Shown piece after piece: positions 7,210 through 16,710 of a stretch of 64,000 nt of DNA. This DNA comes from JBCCXL01 sp039191605. GTDB taxonomy: Bacteria; Acidobacteriota; Thermoanaerobaculia; Multivoradales; JAHZIX01. The first letter of the stretch is position 1; the number at the start of each line of letters is the position of its first letter. The stretch is from contig JBCCXL010000004.1 in assembly GCA_039191605.1 (NCBI GenBank), positions 286,081 to 350,080 on the forward strand. Direction: 5' to 3'. Position numbers and translations under genes: made by a program. The notes under the pieces were generated by a model. That model had not been told where the DNA came from. It saw only the letters and a list, made by a program, of their open reading frames with translations, and searched no databases.

Positions 7210-8535
7210 ATGGGCCTATTCGATCTGTTTCGCCGTAATCCCGACGACGCCCTTCGCAAGGGGGAAGAGCTGCTCGCCAAAGACCTGCGGGTAGAGGCCC
7301 TGAACGCCGCCCGGGGAGTGCTGAAGCGCCACCCCTCCCACGCCGAGGCCGCCCGTGACCTCGAGCACCGGGCGCAGGAGGCTATCGCCCACAACGCCCT
7401 GAAGGAAGCGCTCACCTGCCAGCAGGCGGAGATGCACGAAGAAGCGGTGCAGTGGCTGGAGACGGCGCTGCTCCACCTACCGCCGGGGGAGGATCGAGAT
7501 CGAGCCCAGAGCAGCCTCCATCAGCTGCAGCAGCGATTGGAGGAAGGCGAGCCGGAGGAGGTCGTCGAAGAGCCGGAAAAAGACGACGACGACGCCTTCG
7601 AATGGGATTTGGATACCCATTTCGAAACCCTGGTGGACATGCTGCGCCCCCCCGTCGCCAGCCTCTATCGAGAGCTGCCCCTCACCTTCCGCCAGGCCCT
7701 GGTGGACCTCAACGAGGGTCAGCTGGCCGCCGCGACGGAGAGCTTCGACCAGCTGGTGGAGGAGCACCCTGACGATCCGGTGCTGCGCTTCGAGCGCGGT
7801 CGCTGCCGCCTCTTGGCCGGTGATATCGCCGAGGCCGCCGAGGATCTCGAGATCGCCTGGGAGGCCTTCGGAGATGAGTCCCTGGATCTGGTCGGCACCA
7901 TCTCCGTGCCGGCGCTGTGGGCCGAAGCCACCACCGCAGCGGGCCGCCCGGGGGAGGTCATCGAGCGACTGCGGGAAGCCGCCGACCCGGCGCACCAAAA
8001 CCCCGAGCTGAGCTACCGCTACGGCCTTGCCCTCGCCGCCAGCGAACGCTGGGACGAAACCCGGCAGTTCTTCGCCGCCGCCCTCGAGGTCTTCCCGAGT
8101 CAGGCCCCCTTCATCTTCGAGCTCGCCCAGGCCCTCGTGCACCTGGATAAGAAGCCGCAGGCGGTGGACTGCCTGGAGACCGGAATCGCCCCCAGCTGCG
8201 TCGGCGGCAGCTGCTCCAAGCTTCCCAAGCACATTCCTTCCTTCCGCCTGCTCACCGACCTCTATCTCTCAGACCAGGAGGGAGTGCGAGACCTCCAGCG
8301 CGCCGGCGAGCTGCTGGCGATGGTGGAGGACGCCCTCGGTCGACGCATGTCGGCCAACGACTTCGACCGCGCCATCCGCTTCTACGAAGCGATCGGCGAC
8401 GAGGAGACCGCCGCCGCCGCGAGACAGCGGCGAGAGGTGCTGGGGGCTGCCGAGGCCGCCGGAGAGAAGGTCCCGGAACTGCTCTCGGAGCCCATCATGC
8501 GTCCCGGAGCCGGCATGCAGAAGCGCGCCCTCTGA
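7210..8535 (+). CDS. TPR-repeat protein
   Basis: A 441-residue soluble protein without a signal peptide. Helix-turn-helix units of the TPR type can be read at about 8-75, 165-225 (ATESFDQLVEEHPDDPVLRFERGRCRL), 255-305 and 295-330. Between them lies an acidic linker (about 117-135, EEVVEEPEKDDDDAFEW). The second half holds CVGGSC (near residue 320), a CxxxxC pair that could bind metal or form a disulfide; it interrupts the repeat array. TPR proteins act as docking platforms. No partner gene sits next to it: the antiporter operon diverges upstream and a phosphatase gene follows after 350 bp. The specific role is unknown. Confidence 0.8.
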   Translation: MGLFDLFRRNPDDALRKGEELLAKDLRVEALNAARGVLKRHPSHAEAARDLEHRAQEAIAHNALKEALTCQQAEMHEEAVQWLETALLHLPPGEDRDRAQSSLHQLQQRLEEGEPEEVVEEPEKDDDDAFEWDLDTHFETLVDMLRPPVASLYRELPLTFRQALVDLNEGQLAAATESFDQLVEEHPDDPVLRFERGRCRLLAGDIAEAAEDLEIAWEAFGDESLDLVGTISVPALWAEATTAAGRPGEVIERLREAADPAHQNPELSYRYGLALAASERWDETRQFFAAALEVFPSQAPFIFELAQALVHLDKKPQAVDCLETGIAPSCVGGSCSKLPKHIPSFRLLTDLYLSDQEGVRDLQRAGELLAMVEDALGRRMSANDFDRAIRFYEAIGDEETAAAARQRREVLGAAEAAGEKVPELLSEPIMRPGAGMQKRAL

Positions 8536-8887
8536 GCCCAGCCCTCTGAGCCCAATACACCGTCGCCCCTCGCCGTCCCTCAGCTCTACCGTCACCTCAG
8601 CTTCACCAGCTTGGGCACAGATTGCAGCAGCCCGCGGGCCCTACCCCGGCTAGGATTTACCCCATCGGGTAGCTCTAGCTTGAAGTAGGCTAGGTGAATC
8701 CCAGAGGAATTGAGGCGCTGGATCTTTCGGCCGCTGTTCTTTCCTCGCCCTACCTGCCTTCGCCTGTCTCGGCCCCACGCGTCTGGGCTGAGAGGGTGAC
8801 GGCGAGCCTTTTGGCTGAAGCAGCCTCCTCATTCCCGATCGATCCCGCCAGCATCGTTTGGCCACGCTCACCTCCTAGGGGTCCCTT
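8536..8887. other. Intergenic region upstream of the phosphatase gene
   Basis: This 352-bp stretch has the direct repeat CCCAGCCCTCTGAGCCCA-like near its start. I see no clear hairpin, promoter or reading frame. Open frames here lack the codon bias of the neighbouring genes. Confidence 0.45.
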
Positions 8888-10639
8888 ATGCTCTCTCGGA
8901 TTCTCTCAGCACCCTATTGGACCGCGATGGGCTCACTCCTTCTCGGTCTCCTCCTCGTCCTGTCCTCCGCTTGCGGCGATCGGGGCCCCTCTGGGGACAG
9001 CACGGCTACCAACACCTCGTCGAGAATCGCATCTCCCGCGGCTTCCGAGCCACCGCCGGAGGGAGCTCCAAAACTCGTACTCCTGCTGATTCTCGACCAA
9101 TGCCGCGGAGATCTGCTGCCGCGATACCAGGAATACCTGGTCAGCGGCCTCGGTCGACTACTCAACGAGAGCGTGTCCTTCACCGAGGCGCACCACGATC
9201 ACGCCATCACCTCAACCGCACCGGGACACGCTACGCTGACCAGCGGCACTCATCCCCGCCGCCACGGCATCGTCGGCAATTGGTGGGTCGATCGAGAAAC
9301 CGGAGAATCCAGCGCCGCGGTGAGGGATCAAGGGGAGATCGATGGCTTTACCTTCACCAGGTCGCCCCGCCGGCTGCGAGTTCCGACCCTCGGCACCTGG
9401 CTCAAGACCCGCTGGCCGGAGAGCCGGGTGTGGACCGTCAGCTCGAAGGATCGGGGCGCGATCTTCAGTGCCGGTCTCGATGCCGATGGGGCCCTCTGGT
9501 ACGACGACGGCTCAGGGCAGTTCGTCGGCACCCCCTACTACCCCGCCTTCCGGGGAACCGAGCCGGATTGGCTGGAGGACGCCAATCGAGCTTCTATCGT
9601 CCACAAGATGTTCGGAGAACCCTGGAACCTCAGCGAGGTGCTCCAGGATCCAGAAACCCAGCGCCGCTTGGGATTGGTGAACAGTTCCCGCTATGTCTTT
9701 GTCGATGACTTTCCCCACCCTTTGGGGGGGGCATCCCTCTCCGCCGGCGGCAGCTTCTACGAAGCGATCTATGTCTCACCCTTTGCCGATCAGGCGGTTG
9801 GAGAGATCGCCCAGCAGATCGTGGTCCAGGAAGAGCTCGGGCAGGACGCCTGGCCGGACCTCCTGGTGGTCTCCTTCTCCTCCATCGACACCGTCGGCCA
9901 CACCTGGGGGCCGGACAGCCTGGAGAGCGCCGACACGGTGCTGCGCCTCGACCAAACCGTCGGTGATCTGCTCAACGTCATCGACGAGAAGGTCGGGCTA
10001 GAAAACGTCTTGATCTCCCTCTCCGCAGATCACGGCGTCCTCGACCTGCCGGAGCTATTGACGGAGGAGAGCCCTCCAGGCCTGCGCTTCGATGCCGAGG
10101 AGATCGGCTGCTTCCAGCGCGCCCAGCAGGAGCTCGAGGCGCGCTTCCCCGGCGGCCCCTGGACTCTGGGCGGCCAGACCTACCTCGACCGCGAGGGGAT
10201 CGAGGCCGCCGGCTACGATCTCTCTTCGGTCACGGAGCTGCTGCGCCAGCATCTAGAGACCTGCCCCGGGGTGGAGCGTATCTGGCATCGCGACGAGCTG
10301 CTCGACGAGCCGCCCCCGGGGGTCCCCGGTGACGAAGAGCCAAATCGTCTCTACGCCCACAGCTTCGACCCCCAGCGCTCTCCAGACCTGCTGGTCCAGA
10401 TCCAGCGCAACGCCCTGAGTCTGCGCAGCATCGGCACCAATCACGGCACGCCCTATCGCTACGACACCCATGTCCCGTGGCTGATTCGTCTTCACGGCAA
10501 GGGCCCCCAAGGGAAGATCGTCGATGTCCCGGTGGCTACGGTGGATGTCGCCCCGACCCTCGCTGACCTGCTGGGGATCGAGCCCACCGGGGAGATCGAC
10601 GGGGTGTCGAGAAGAAACCTGGCGGGCATCGGCTACTGA
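8888..10639 (+). CDS. PafA-like alkaline phosphatase/phosphodiesterase lipoprotein
   Basis: A 583-residue exported lipoprotein: a hydrophobic signal ends in the lipobox LSSAC with Cys29. The mature part is an alkaline-phosphatase-superfamily domain. Likely zinc ligands and nucleophile are D70 (LLLILDQCRGD), T110 in ITSTAPGHATL, the pair in SSIDTVGHTWGPDS, SADHG and the late histidine in TNHGTPYRYDTHVPW. A threonine nucleophile before PGHA is characteristic of the PafA type rather than the serine PhoA type. Expected function is release of phosphate from monoesters (or diesters) at the cell surface or periplasm. It stands alone, with no Pho box that I can identify. Exact substrate range cannot be read from sequence. 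Confidence 0.88.
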   Translation: MLSRILSAPYWTAMGSLLLGLLLVLSSACGDRGPSGDSTATNTSSRIASPAASEPPPEGAPKLVLLLILDQCRGDLLPRYQEYLVSGLGRLLNESVSFTEAHHDHAITSTAPGHATLTSGTHPRRHGIVGNWWVDRETGESSAAVRDQGEIDGFTFTRSPRRLRVPTLGTWLKTRWPESRVWTVSSKDRGAIFSAGLDADGALWYDDGSGQFVGTPYYPAFRGTEPDWLEDANRASIVHKMFGEPWNLSEVLQDPETQRRLGLVNSSRYVFVDDFPHPLGGASLSAGGSFYEAIYVSPFADQAVGEIAQQIVVQEELGQDAWPDLLVVSFSSIDTVGHTWGPDSLESADTVLRLDQTVGDLLNVIDEKVGLENVLISLSADHGVLDLPELLTEESPPGLRFDAEEIGCFQRAQQELEARFPGGPWTLGGQTYLDREGIEAAGYDLSSVTELLRQHLETCPGVERIWHRDELLDEPPPGVPGDEEPNRLYAHSFDPQRSPDLLVQIQRNALSLRSIGTNHGTPYRYDTHVPWLIRLHGKGPQGKIVDVPVATVDVAPTLADLLGIEPTGEIDGVSRRNLAGIGY

Positions 10640-10846
10640 TTTCGGAAGGCTTCCCCTCACCCTAGGCCCCTCCGCCTCTTGCCGAAACCCGGGTCTGCGA
10701 AGGGCAGGACTCATGCCCAAGACTTCCAGCGCTCCCGCCTGGGCGTTTCGAGCCCCTTGGACAGGGCATTTTGGGGAAATGCTGAATTTTGCGAGCAATC
10801 CCATGGTCACGAAACCTAAAAGGTATACTCCATCGGCTTACTCCCT

Positions 10847-13009
10847 TTGCCTATTCCTTCTAGCCACGCCAGCCGATGGCCTGGAGCTCCGTCCTTGCCT
10901 ACCCCTCAGCCTCCCCTCGGCCCCGCCGAGCCTGCGGATAGCGTTCACCGGGATGCCCGCAACCTGGGCGACCTGATCCGATTACGCTCCGAGGCCACGC
11001 CCGAGCAACCCTTCGCTTTCGTCCGCGGCTCGACCCGCCGCGACGGGCAGAGCCGCTGGCGCCCACGGTCCTGGCAGCGACTCTACGACGAAGCGCGACA
11101 GGTAACCCAAGGCCTGGTGGAGCTCGGGCTCCGCAAGGGCGATTCCATCGCCGTCCTCGGCACCACCGGCTATCGCTGGGCGGTTTACGAGCTCGGAATT
11201 CAGATCCTGGGGGGCATCTCGGTGGGGGTCTATCCCCACCAAAGCGCGGAACAGCTGCGCTATCTGCTGGACCACAGCGAATCCCGGCTGATCTTCGTCG
11301 AGGGAGAAGATGAGCTGGCGACGGTGCTCCAGGCGCTGCGACCCGCACCCCAAGCAGTGGAGGAGCAGCAGGAAGAAGGGGACCAGGACATCCAGGCAGC
11401 CTCGACGACCCGGAATGACAGCTCGAGTAGCGAAGTAAGGGGTGGTGAATCGGGTGATGAAACAGGTGACGGAGGGGCGGATCTAGAGACCCTCGCCTAC
11501 GTCGTCCCCTGGAGCGAGGAGCTCGCCGCGCGGCATTCCGACAGCGAGTCGCGCATCCGATCCCCCCGTCGCTTCCGCGAGCGAGCCCTGCCTCCAGAGC
11601 AGATCGAGGAGCTCCTCGCCGCGGTGCGCGGCGAGGACATCGCGATGCTCATCTACACCTCGGGAACCACCGGGCGGCCGAAGGGTGCGCAGATCAGCCA
11701 CGGCAACGTGCTCCACCTCTGCGGAAGCCTCACCCAGGCCTTTCCCTACTTGAAGAGCGACTGCTACTTCTCCTTCCTGCCGATGGCCCACGCCACCGAG
11801 CGTAATCTCTCCTTTTATGGCCGCATTGCCACCGGCATCCCCACCGGCCATGCCACCCACCTCTCCAACCTCCTCGCCGAGCTGCCGGAGGTTGGCCCCA
11901 CTATCTTCGGCTCCGTACCGCGGGGCTTCGAGAAGATCTACGCTCGCCTTCAGGCCCGGCGGGAGCGCAGCGGCTGGCTGCAGCGATCCCTCTTCGATCT
12001 CGCCCTCGCCGTCGGCTGGCGCCGCGCCGAGTACCGCATCGCCGGAGAGCCAGTGCCGTGGCGCTGGCGCTTCGCTTACTACTTCGCTTACCGCCTGGTG
12101 CTGCATCGCATTCACGCCGCCTTCGGCGGCCGAATTCGAGTGCTGCTGATCGGCGCCGCGCCCACTCCTCTGCCGATCCTGCGCTTCTTCTGGTCCGCCG
12201 GCCTCGACATGCTCGAGGCCTACGGCCTGACGGAAGCCACCGTGCTCAGCCACATCAATTCCCCGCGAGTGCGTCTCGGCACCGTCGGCCTTGCGGCGCC
12301 GGACATGGAATGCCGACTGGCGCAGGACGGAGAGATTCTGCTGCGAGGCCCGGCCATTTTCCAGGGCTACCACCGGGACCCGGAAGCCACCGCGGAGACG
12401 ATTCGAGACGGCTGGCTGTACACCGGCGATATTGGCTCCATCGACGAGGACGGCTTCCTCACCATTACTGACCGCAAGAAACACATCCTGATCACTGCCG
12501 GCGGCAAAAACATCGCCCCGGCGTCGGTCAGCGCTCAGCTGGAGCCAGAGAGCCCCTTGATCAGCCATGTCCACGTCCACGGGGAGGGCCGGCCCTACGT
12601 ATCGGCGGTGCTGGTACCCAATGTTCCCGAGCTTCTCGACTGGGGCATGAGCAGGAATCTCATCCCGGCGACGCAGGCCGAGGCCTGGCTCAGCGCCCTC
12701 GGCTCGGACCCGGCACTGCGGGACCGAGCCCTCGCCGCCGAGATCGACCCCTGGATCGCCAAGCTCAGCGCCGAACCGGCCTGCCGCTACCTTCTGCTGG
12801 AGGCGGTGCGACGAGGCAACCAGCACCTCGCCCGGGTCGAGCGGGTGCGGCGCTTCACGGTTCTGGGCCGCGGCCTAGACCCTTCCCGAGGCGAGCTCAC
12901 GGCGACCATGAAGCCGCGCCGAGCCGTTCTCGAGCGACACTTCGCCCCACTGCTGGACCGGCTCTATGAGGATTCCAGCTTCGGCCTCGAGGCCGAAGCT
13001 CCCGGCTGA
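10847..13009 (+). CDS. Long-chain acyl-CoA synthetase (AMP-forming), FadD15-like
   Basis: A 720-residue AMP-binding enzyme that activates fatty acids to acyl-CoA through an acyl-adenylate. The ATP motif YTSGTTGRPKGAQISHGN lies near residues 270-288; the A5 region is EAYGLTEA and the adenylate/hinge motifs are YTGDIGSIDEDGFL and DRKKHILITAGGKNI. It belongs to the large bacterial/eukaryotic long-chain type (AMP-binding plus long C-terminal part), not the short acetyl-CoA synthetase type. An acidic insertion (about 170-215, including a run of Gln, Glu, Asp and Ser) interrupts the N-terminal domain and is probably a surface loop. The 10847 start is TTG and uncertain; another TTG lies near 10893. 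Its product would feed beta-oxidation or lipid synthesis. Confidence 0.88.
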   Translation: MPIPSSHASRWPGAPSLPTPQPPLGPAEPADSVHRDARNLGDLIRLRSEATPEQPFAFVRGSTRRDGQSRWRPRSWQRLYDEARQVTQGLVELGLRKGDSIAVLGTTGYRWAVYELGIQILGGISVGVYPHQSAEQLRYLLDHSESRLIFVEGEDELATVLQALRPAPQAVEEQQEEGDQDIQAASTTRNDSSSSEVRGGESGDETGDGGADLETLAYVVPWSEELAARHSDSESRIRSPRRFRERALPPEQIEELLAAVRGEDIAMLIYTSGTTGRPKGAQISHGNVLHLCGSLTQAFPYLKSDCYFSFLPMAHATERNLSFYGRIATGIPTGHATHLSNLLAELPEVGPTIFGSVPRGFEKIYARLQARRERSGWLQRSLFDLALAVGWRRAEYRIAGEPVPWRWRFAYYFAYRLVLHRIHAAFGGRIRVLLIGAAPTPLPILRFFWSAGLDMLEAYGLTEATVLSHINSPRVRLGTVGLAAPDMECRLAQDGEILLRGPAIFQGYHRDPEATAETIRDGWLYTGDIGSIDEDGFLTITDRKKHILITAGGKNIAPASVSAQLEPESPLISHVHVHGEGRPYVSAVLVPNVPELLDWGMSRNLIPATQAEAWLSALGSDPALRDRALAAEIDPWIAKLSAEPACRYLLLEAVRRGNQHLARVERVRRFTVLGRGLDPSRGELTATMKPRRAVLERHFAPLLDRLYEDSSFGLEAEAPG

Positions 13010-13618
13010 GCCGCTGCACAGCTCCCGGCGGAGCCACCGGGCAGGAAGAGGGGCCTCAACCGCCAACCAGGCCGGCCCCCCGGCGGGGGGGGCACGCAGG
13101 GGGACCGACCTTGGCGCCTCAACCGCGGGGGGACGGTCGAGGGGATTGCCGAGGAAAGGCTGAGAGACGAGAAAGAAAAAGAGCGTAGCTGAGCTCAGCA
13201 CAACGCAACGGCATTCCTTCCGGCATTCCTCGCAGGCGGCGCGTAAACCACCCACCGAGGGTGCGACGAAAGTTCTTGGAATCGCTTTCCATGATCACCT
13301 CGCGGGCTTCCCGTCGCCCGCTTGGCGGGTGTCGTCGATGGGAAATCTAAATTCCTCGGATCTCGATAGCAGCATCGCAACAATCGATATAGCAAGGCGT
13401 GTGCCAAGGGGCCTTGCCGATGGAAAACCCTAGGCTTTCGCCCGGATCACAGGCTTGTTCGCAGGACAGGCGGCGCTGCGGAAACGACGGCGACAGGGAA
13501 AGTTTCCCTGATTCCCTTCATTCATCGTGAGACGACAAAACGATAGAAATGCAAAAATCGAAATCTTTTTATAGACTGCCAATGGAGACCTTCCTCTACC
13601 TACCCCCGACGAGGCCCC
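13010..13618. other. Intergenic region before the two-component operon
   Basis: A 609-bp stretch. The first part is very GC-rich with two copies of GCCTCAACCGC (near 13054 and 13119) and a C6-GGC-G6 hairpin at 13076-13090 that could end transcription of the acyl-CoA synthetase gene. The last 200 bp turn AT-rich (TTTTTATAGACT near 13565), where the promoter of the response-regulator gene is probable. I found no good sigma-54 site and no convincing gene. Confidence 0.5.
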
Positions 13619-15064
13619 ATGTCCCACCGCACCACCCCCCGTAGCGCCGAAGCCCCCAATAACGGGAGCCAAAGGAACAAAGCCCAGCCCTTTTCCCCTC
13701 TCACGATTCTCGTGGCGGACGACGAAGCGGCGCTGCGCGAGGTGCTGGACATTCGCCTGCGTAAATGGGGCTACCGGGTGCTGCTGGCCTCGGATGGAGA
13801 AGAGGCCCGGGAGCTCTGCGGCGAGCAGGATCCCGACCTCGTGCTCTCGGACGTCGTAATGCCCAAGCTCTCGGGCATCGAGCTGCTCTCGGCGCTGCAG
13901 CAGGGCGATCCCGGTCGCCCGGTGCTGCTGATGACCGCCTACGGCTCCATCGACGTCGCCGTCGAGGCGATGAAGGAAGGTGCCAGGGACTTTCTCACCA
14001 AGCCGCTGGACTACGAGCGCCTGCGATCCCTGCTGCAGGATCTGGAAGGCGAAGCCCAAGAGCGCCGCCGCGCCCATCGCCTCACCGGCCTGAGCGCCGC
14101 CCCTCCGTCCCATGAGAGCAGCGATCCCGGGCCTTTGCTCATCGGCCGCAGCCCGACGATGGGCAATGTGCGGCGTCTCCTCCATACCCTCGCCTCGGGA
14201 GACGCGCCGGCGATCCTCACCGGCGAGAGCGGCACCGGAAAGGAAGTCGCCGCGCGGGTCCTCCATCAGCTCAGCTCCCGCCGCCGTGGGCCCTTCATTG
14301 CCGTCAACGCGGCGGCGATCCCCGAAGGACTAGTGGAGAGCGAGGTCTTCGGCCACGAGAAGGGAGCCTTCTCCGGCGCGACCTCCAGCCGCCCTGGCTG
14401 CTTCGAGCTCGCCCAGGGCGGCACGCTGCTGCTGGACGAGATCGGCGAGATGCCCATCGCCCTCCAGCCCAAGCTGCTGCGGGTGCTGGAGGACCGCCGA
14501 GTGCGGCGCCTCGGCGGGCGCCGGGAAATGGAGATCGACGTTCGGGTGGTGGCCGCCACCAACCGCGACCCCCTGCGGGCTCTGCGGGAAGGCACTCTGC
14601 GCCAAGACCTTTATTACCGGCTCAACGTCTTCACCCTCTCCCTGCCGCCGCTGCGGGAGCGGGGCGAAGATGTGCTGCTGCTGGCGGACTACTTCATTCG
14701 CCGCTTCAACCGCCGCCACGGCACTTCTGTGGAGGGCTTGAGGCATCGCGCCCGGCAGCGGCTGCTGGAGCATTCCTGGCCGGGCAACGTGCGGGAGCTG
14801 CGCAACGCCATCGAGCGGGCGATCCTGGTAGCTCAGCAGGGGCTTCTAGACCTTCCCCACCTGCCGCCGACGGTCCAGCGCCCCACCGGCGCTAGCCGGG
14901 TCGACATCGTGCTGCCGGCGGGGGTCGATGCCGCCGCCGCGGAGCGCATTCTGATTCTAGAGACCCTCCAGCAGGTGGGAGAGAACAAGGCGGAAGCGGC
15001 TCGTCAGCTGGGCCTCGACGTCAAGACCATCCGCAACAAATTGCGCGCCTGGGGGCGGGCCTAA
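13619..15064 (+). CDS. NtrC-family response regulator (GlrR-like), sigma-54 activator
   Basis: A 481-residue regulator with three domains. Receiver (about 28-140): acidic pocket ADDE, phospho-acceptor D78 (VLSDVVMPK), T106 and K128. AAA+ domain (about 172-400): Walker A GESGTGKE (202-209), Walker B LLLDEIGEMP (270-279) and arginine-rich second region. C-terminal Fis-type helix-turn-helix (about 445-480, EAARQLGLDVKTIRNKLRAW). The sigma-54 contact loop reads GAFSGA (249-254) instead of the usual GAFTGA. The cognate kinase and a lipoprotein follow directly, an arrangement reminiscent of glrK-qseG-glrR of enterobacteria but with the regulator first. Targets are not evident in the window. Confidence 0.92.
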   Translation: MSHRTTPRSAEAPNNGSQRNKAQPFSPLTILVADDEAALREVLDIRLRKWGYRVLLASDGEEARELCGEQDPDLVLSDVVMPKLSGIELLSALQQGDPGRPVLLMTAYGSIDVAVEAMKEGARDFLTKPLDYERLRSLLQDLEGEAQERRRAHRLTGLSAAPPSHESSDPGPLLIGRSPTMGNVRRLLHTLASGDAPAILTGESGTGKEVAARVLHQLSSRRRGPFIAVNAAAIPEGLVESEVFGHEKGAFSGATSSRPGCFELAQGGTLLLDEIGEMPIALQPKLLRVLEDRRVRRLGGRREMEIDVRVVAATNRDPLRALREGTLRQDLYYRLNVFTLSLPPLRERGEDVLLLADYFIRRFNRRHGTSVEGLRHRARQRLLEHSWPGNVRELRNAIERAILVAQQGLLDLPHLPPTVQRPTGASRVDIVLPAGVDAAAAERILILETLQQVGENKAEAARQLGLDVKTIRNKLRAWGRA

Positions 15065-15084
15065 GAGTTTTTGGCGGCCGCCCC

Positions 15085-16710
15085 GTGCGTATCACCACTC
15101 AAGTCGCGTTGGGCACCGGCTCCCTGGTGCTGCTCACCGCCATCTCGTTGATCCATACCGTCGGCCTGCTGCATCACACCGCTGCCGGGGCCCGCAGCCT
15201 GGCGACGGAGCAGCTCAACGTCTCCAAGCAGCTGGTTCAGCAGATTGCCACGCTGGAAGAGCTGCGCGAAGTCACCCTCAAGGAAGTCGCCTCCACCGGC
15301 AGCCTCAGCGCCGGCTACGGAGAGCGGCGACGAGAGCTGGCGACGCGCTTCGGCGCCGATCTCCGCCAGCTGCGATCGGCCCCGATGGCGGCAGCGGAGA
15401 GCGCCGCTCTGGACGAGCTGGAGCTTCGCTGGGGAGGCTGGGCCAACGCCAGCGCCGCGATCCCCAGCCCAGCGCCGGAAAACGCGGGCGACTACGCCGT
15501 CGCCGCGGCGGATCTAGACGACGTGCTCCGGCAGTGGAACCGCCGCTTCGATGCGCTGCGCCCGCCGCTGGACGATGCCCTGGAAGCTCACCGCCAAAGC
15601 CTCGATCAGCGCAGCGTGGATGCGCTCGCCACGGTGCAGCGAGCCCAGCGCTCCAGCTGGATCACGGGCCTGCTGGCCCTGGGCTTCGGAGCCCTCACCG
15701 TCGGCTTGACGGTACGCTCCATCCAGCGACCGCTGACCGAGCTTGCCGCCGGAACCCGGGCGGTGGCGGAGGGTCGCTTCGACATTCACTTCCCGGACCA
15801 CCGCAAAGACGAGCTCGCCGGCCTGGCCGTCAGCTTCAACGAGATGGTTGAACAACTGCGCCACCTGGAGGATATGAAGAAGGACTTCGTCGCCCGCGTC
15901 TCTCACGAGCTGCGCAACCCCCTGGTCTCCATGCAGGAGACCAACCAGCTGTTGATGGAAGGCATCCCCGGCCCCCTCAACGGGCAGCAGCAGCGGCTCC
16001 TGCAGCTCAATATCGATAGCGGCCGCCGGCTCTCCGCCCTGCTCACTAGCCTGCTGGACCTCTCCCGACTGGAAGCCGGCGCCATGACCTATGACCTGCG
16101 CCGCCAGGATCTCGCTAGCCTCGCCGCCGCAGCCCTCTCGGAGGTCGAGCCCCGGGCGCAGGAACGGCGGCTGAGGCTCCGGCTGGAGCTCGAGGGCCAC
16201 GATGAAAAGATTTACGCCCTCTGCGATCGAGATCGTATGGTGCAGGTCTTCATCAACCTCCTCGACAACGCGGTGCGCCACTCCCCCACCGGCGGCGTGG
16301 TGGAGCTGAGGGTCGGCGAAGGACCTCGATTCCAGCGCGGAGACGAGGGGTCCTTGAGAAGACGAATTCGCCCCCGGAGCGAAGCGCAGCGCTGGGTGGG
16401 GTTCACCGTCAGCGACGCCGGCCCCGGCATTCCCACCGCTCAGCGGCGGGCGATCTTTCGCAAATTCCACCGCGGCCACCGTCCCGGCGCCCGCGCCGGG
16501 GGGCGCCGGGCCGACGGCGGCGTCGGCCTCGGATTGGCGATTTGCCGCGAGATCATCGAGGCCCACCACGGGCGCCTATGGGTCGACGATTCCGCCTACG
16601 GCGGTGCCCGATTCTGGGTCTTGGTTCCAGCTCCCCCCGCCGGCCGTGCCGTCGCCAAGGCAAGTCTTGGAGCAGAGCAAATCCTGGAGAAGGGTGAGAG
16701 ATCATCATGA
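15085..16710 (+). CDS. Membrane sensor histidine kinase (GlrK-like)
   Basis: A 541-residue kinase starting with GTG, 20 bp after the regulator. Two transmembrane helices (about 8-27 and 188-210) flank a helical periplasmic sensor region, followed by a HAMP linker (about 213-262), a HisKA domain with the phospho-acceptor H274 in VSHELRNPL, and an HATPase domain with the N box (INLLDNAVRHSP), a DAGPGIP G1 box and GVGLGLAICREI. An arginine-rich insertion (about 410-435) lies before the G1 box and another (RPGARAGGRRADGG) before the G2 box. It should phosphorylate the upstream regulator. The next gene's ATG overlaps its TGA (ATGA), so all three genes form one unit. Confidence 0.92.
   Translation: MRITTQVALGTGSLVLLTAISLIHTVGLLHHTAAGARSLATEQLNVSKQLVQQIATLEELREVTLKEVASTGSLSAGYGERRRELATRFGADLRQLRSAPMAAAESAALDELELRWGGWANASAAIPSPAPENAGDYAVAAADLDDVLRQWNRRFDALRPPLDDALEAHRQSLDQRSVDALATVQRAQRSSWITGLLALGFGALTVGLTVRSIQRPLTELAAGTRAVAEGRFDIHFPDHRKDELAGLAVSFNEMVEQLRHLEDMKKDFVARVSHELRNPLVSMQETNQLLMEGIPGPLNGQQQRLLQLNIDSGRRLSALLTSLLDLSRLEAGAMTYDLRRQDLASLAAAALSEVEPRAQERRLRLRLELEGHDEKIYALCDRDRMVQVFINLLDNAVRHSPTGGVVELRVGEGPRFQRGDEGSLRRRIRPRSEAQRWVGFTVSDAGPGIPTAQRRAIFRKFHRGHRPGARAGGRRADGGVGLGLAICREIIEAHHGRLWVDDSAYGGARFWVLVPAPPAGRAVAKASLGAEQILEKGERSS

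Noticed and set aside
12875..13255. 126-codon minus-strand frame after the acyl-CoA synthetase gene
   Set aside because: Overlaps the end of the synthetase, has Arg/Pro-rich low-complexity sequence and no recognisable domain.
13391..13416. Sigma-54 type -24/-12 promoter (GTGCCAAGGGGCCTTGCC) before the response regulator
   Set aside because: The GG/GC dinucleotides do not fit the required spacing and context; it looks more like a small inverted repeat.
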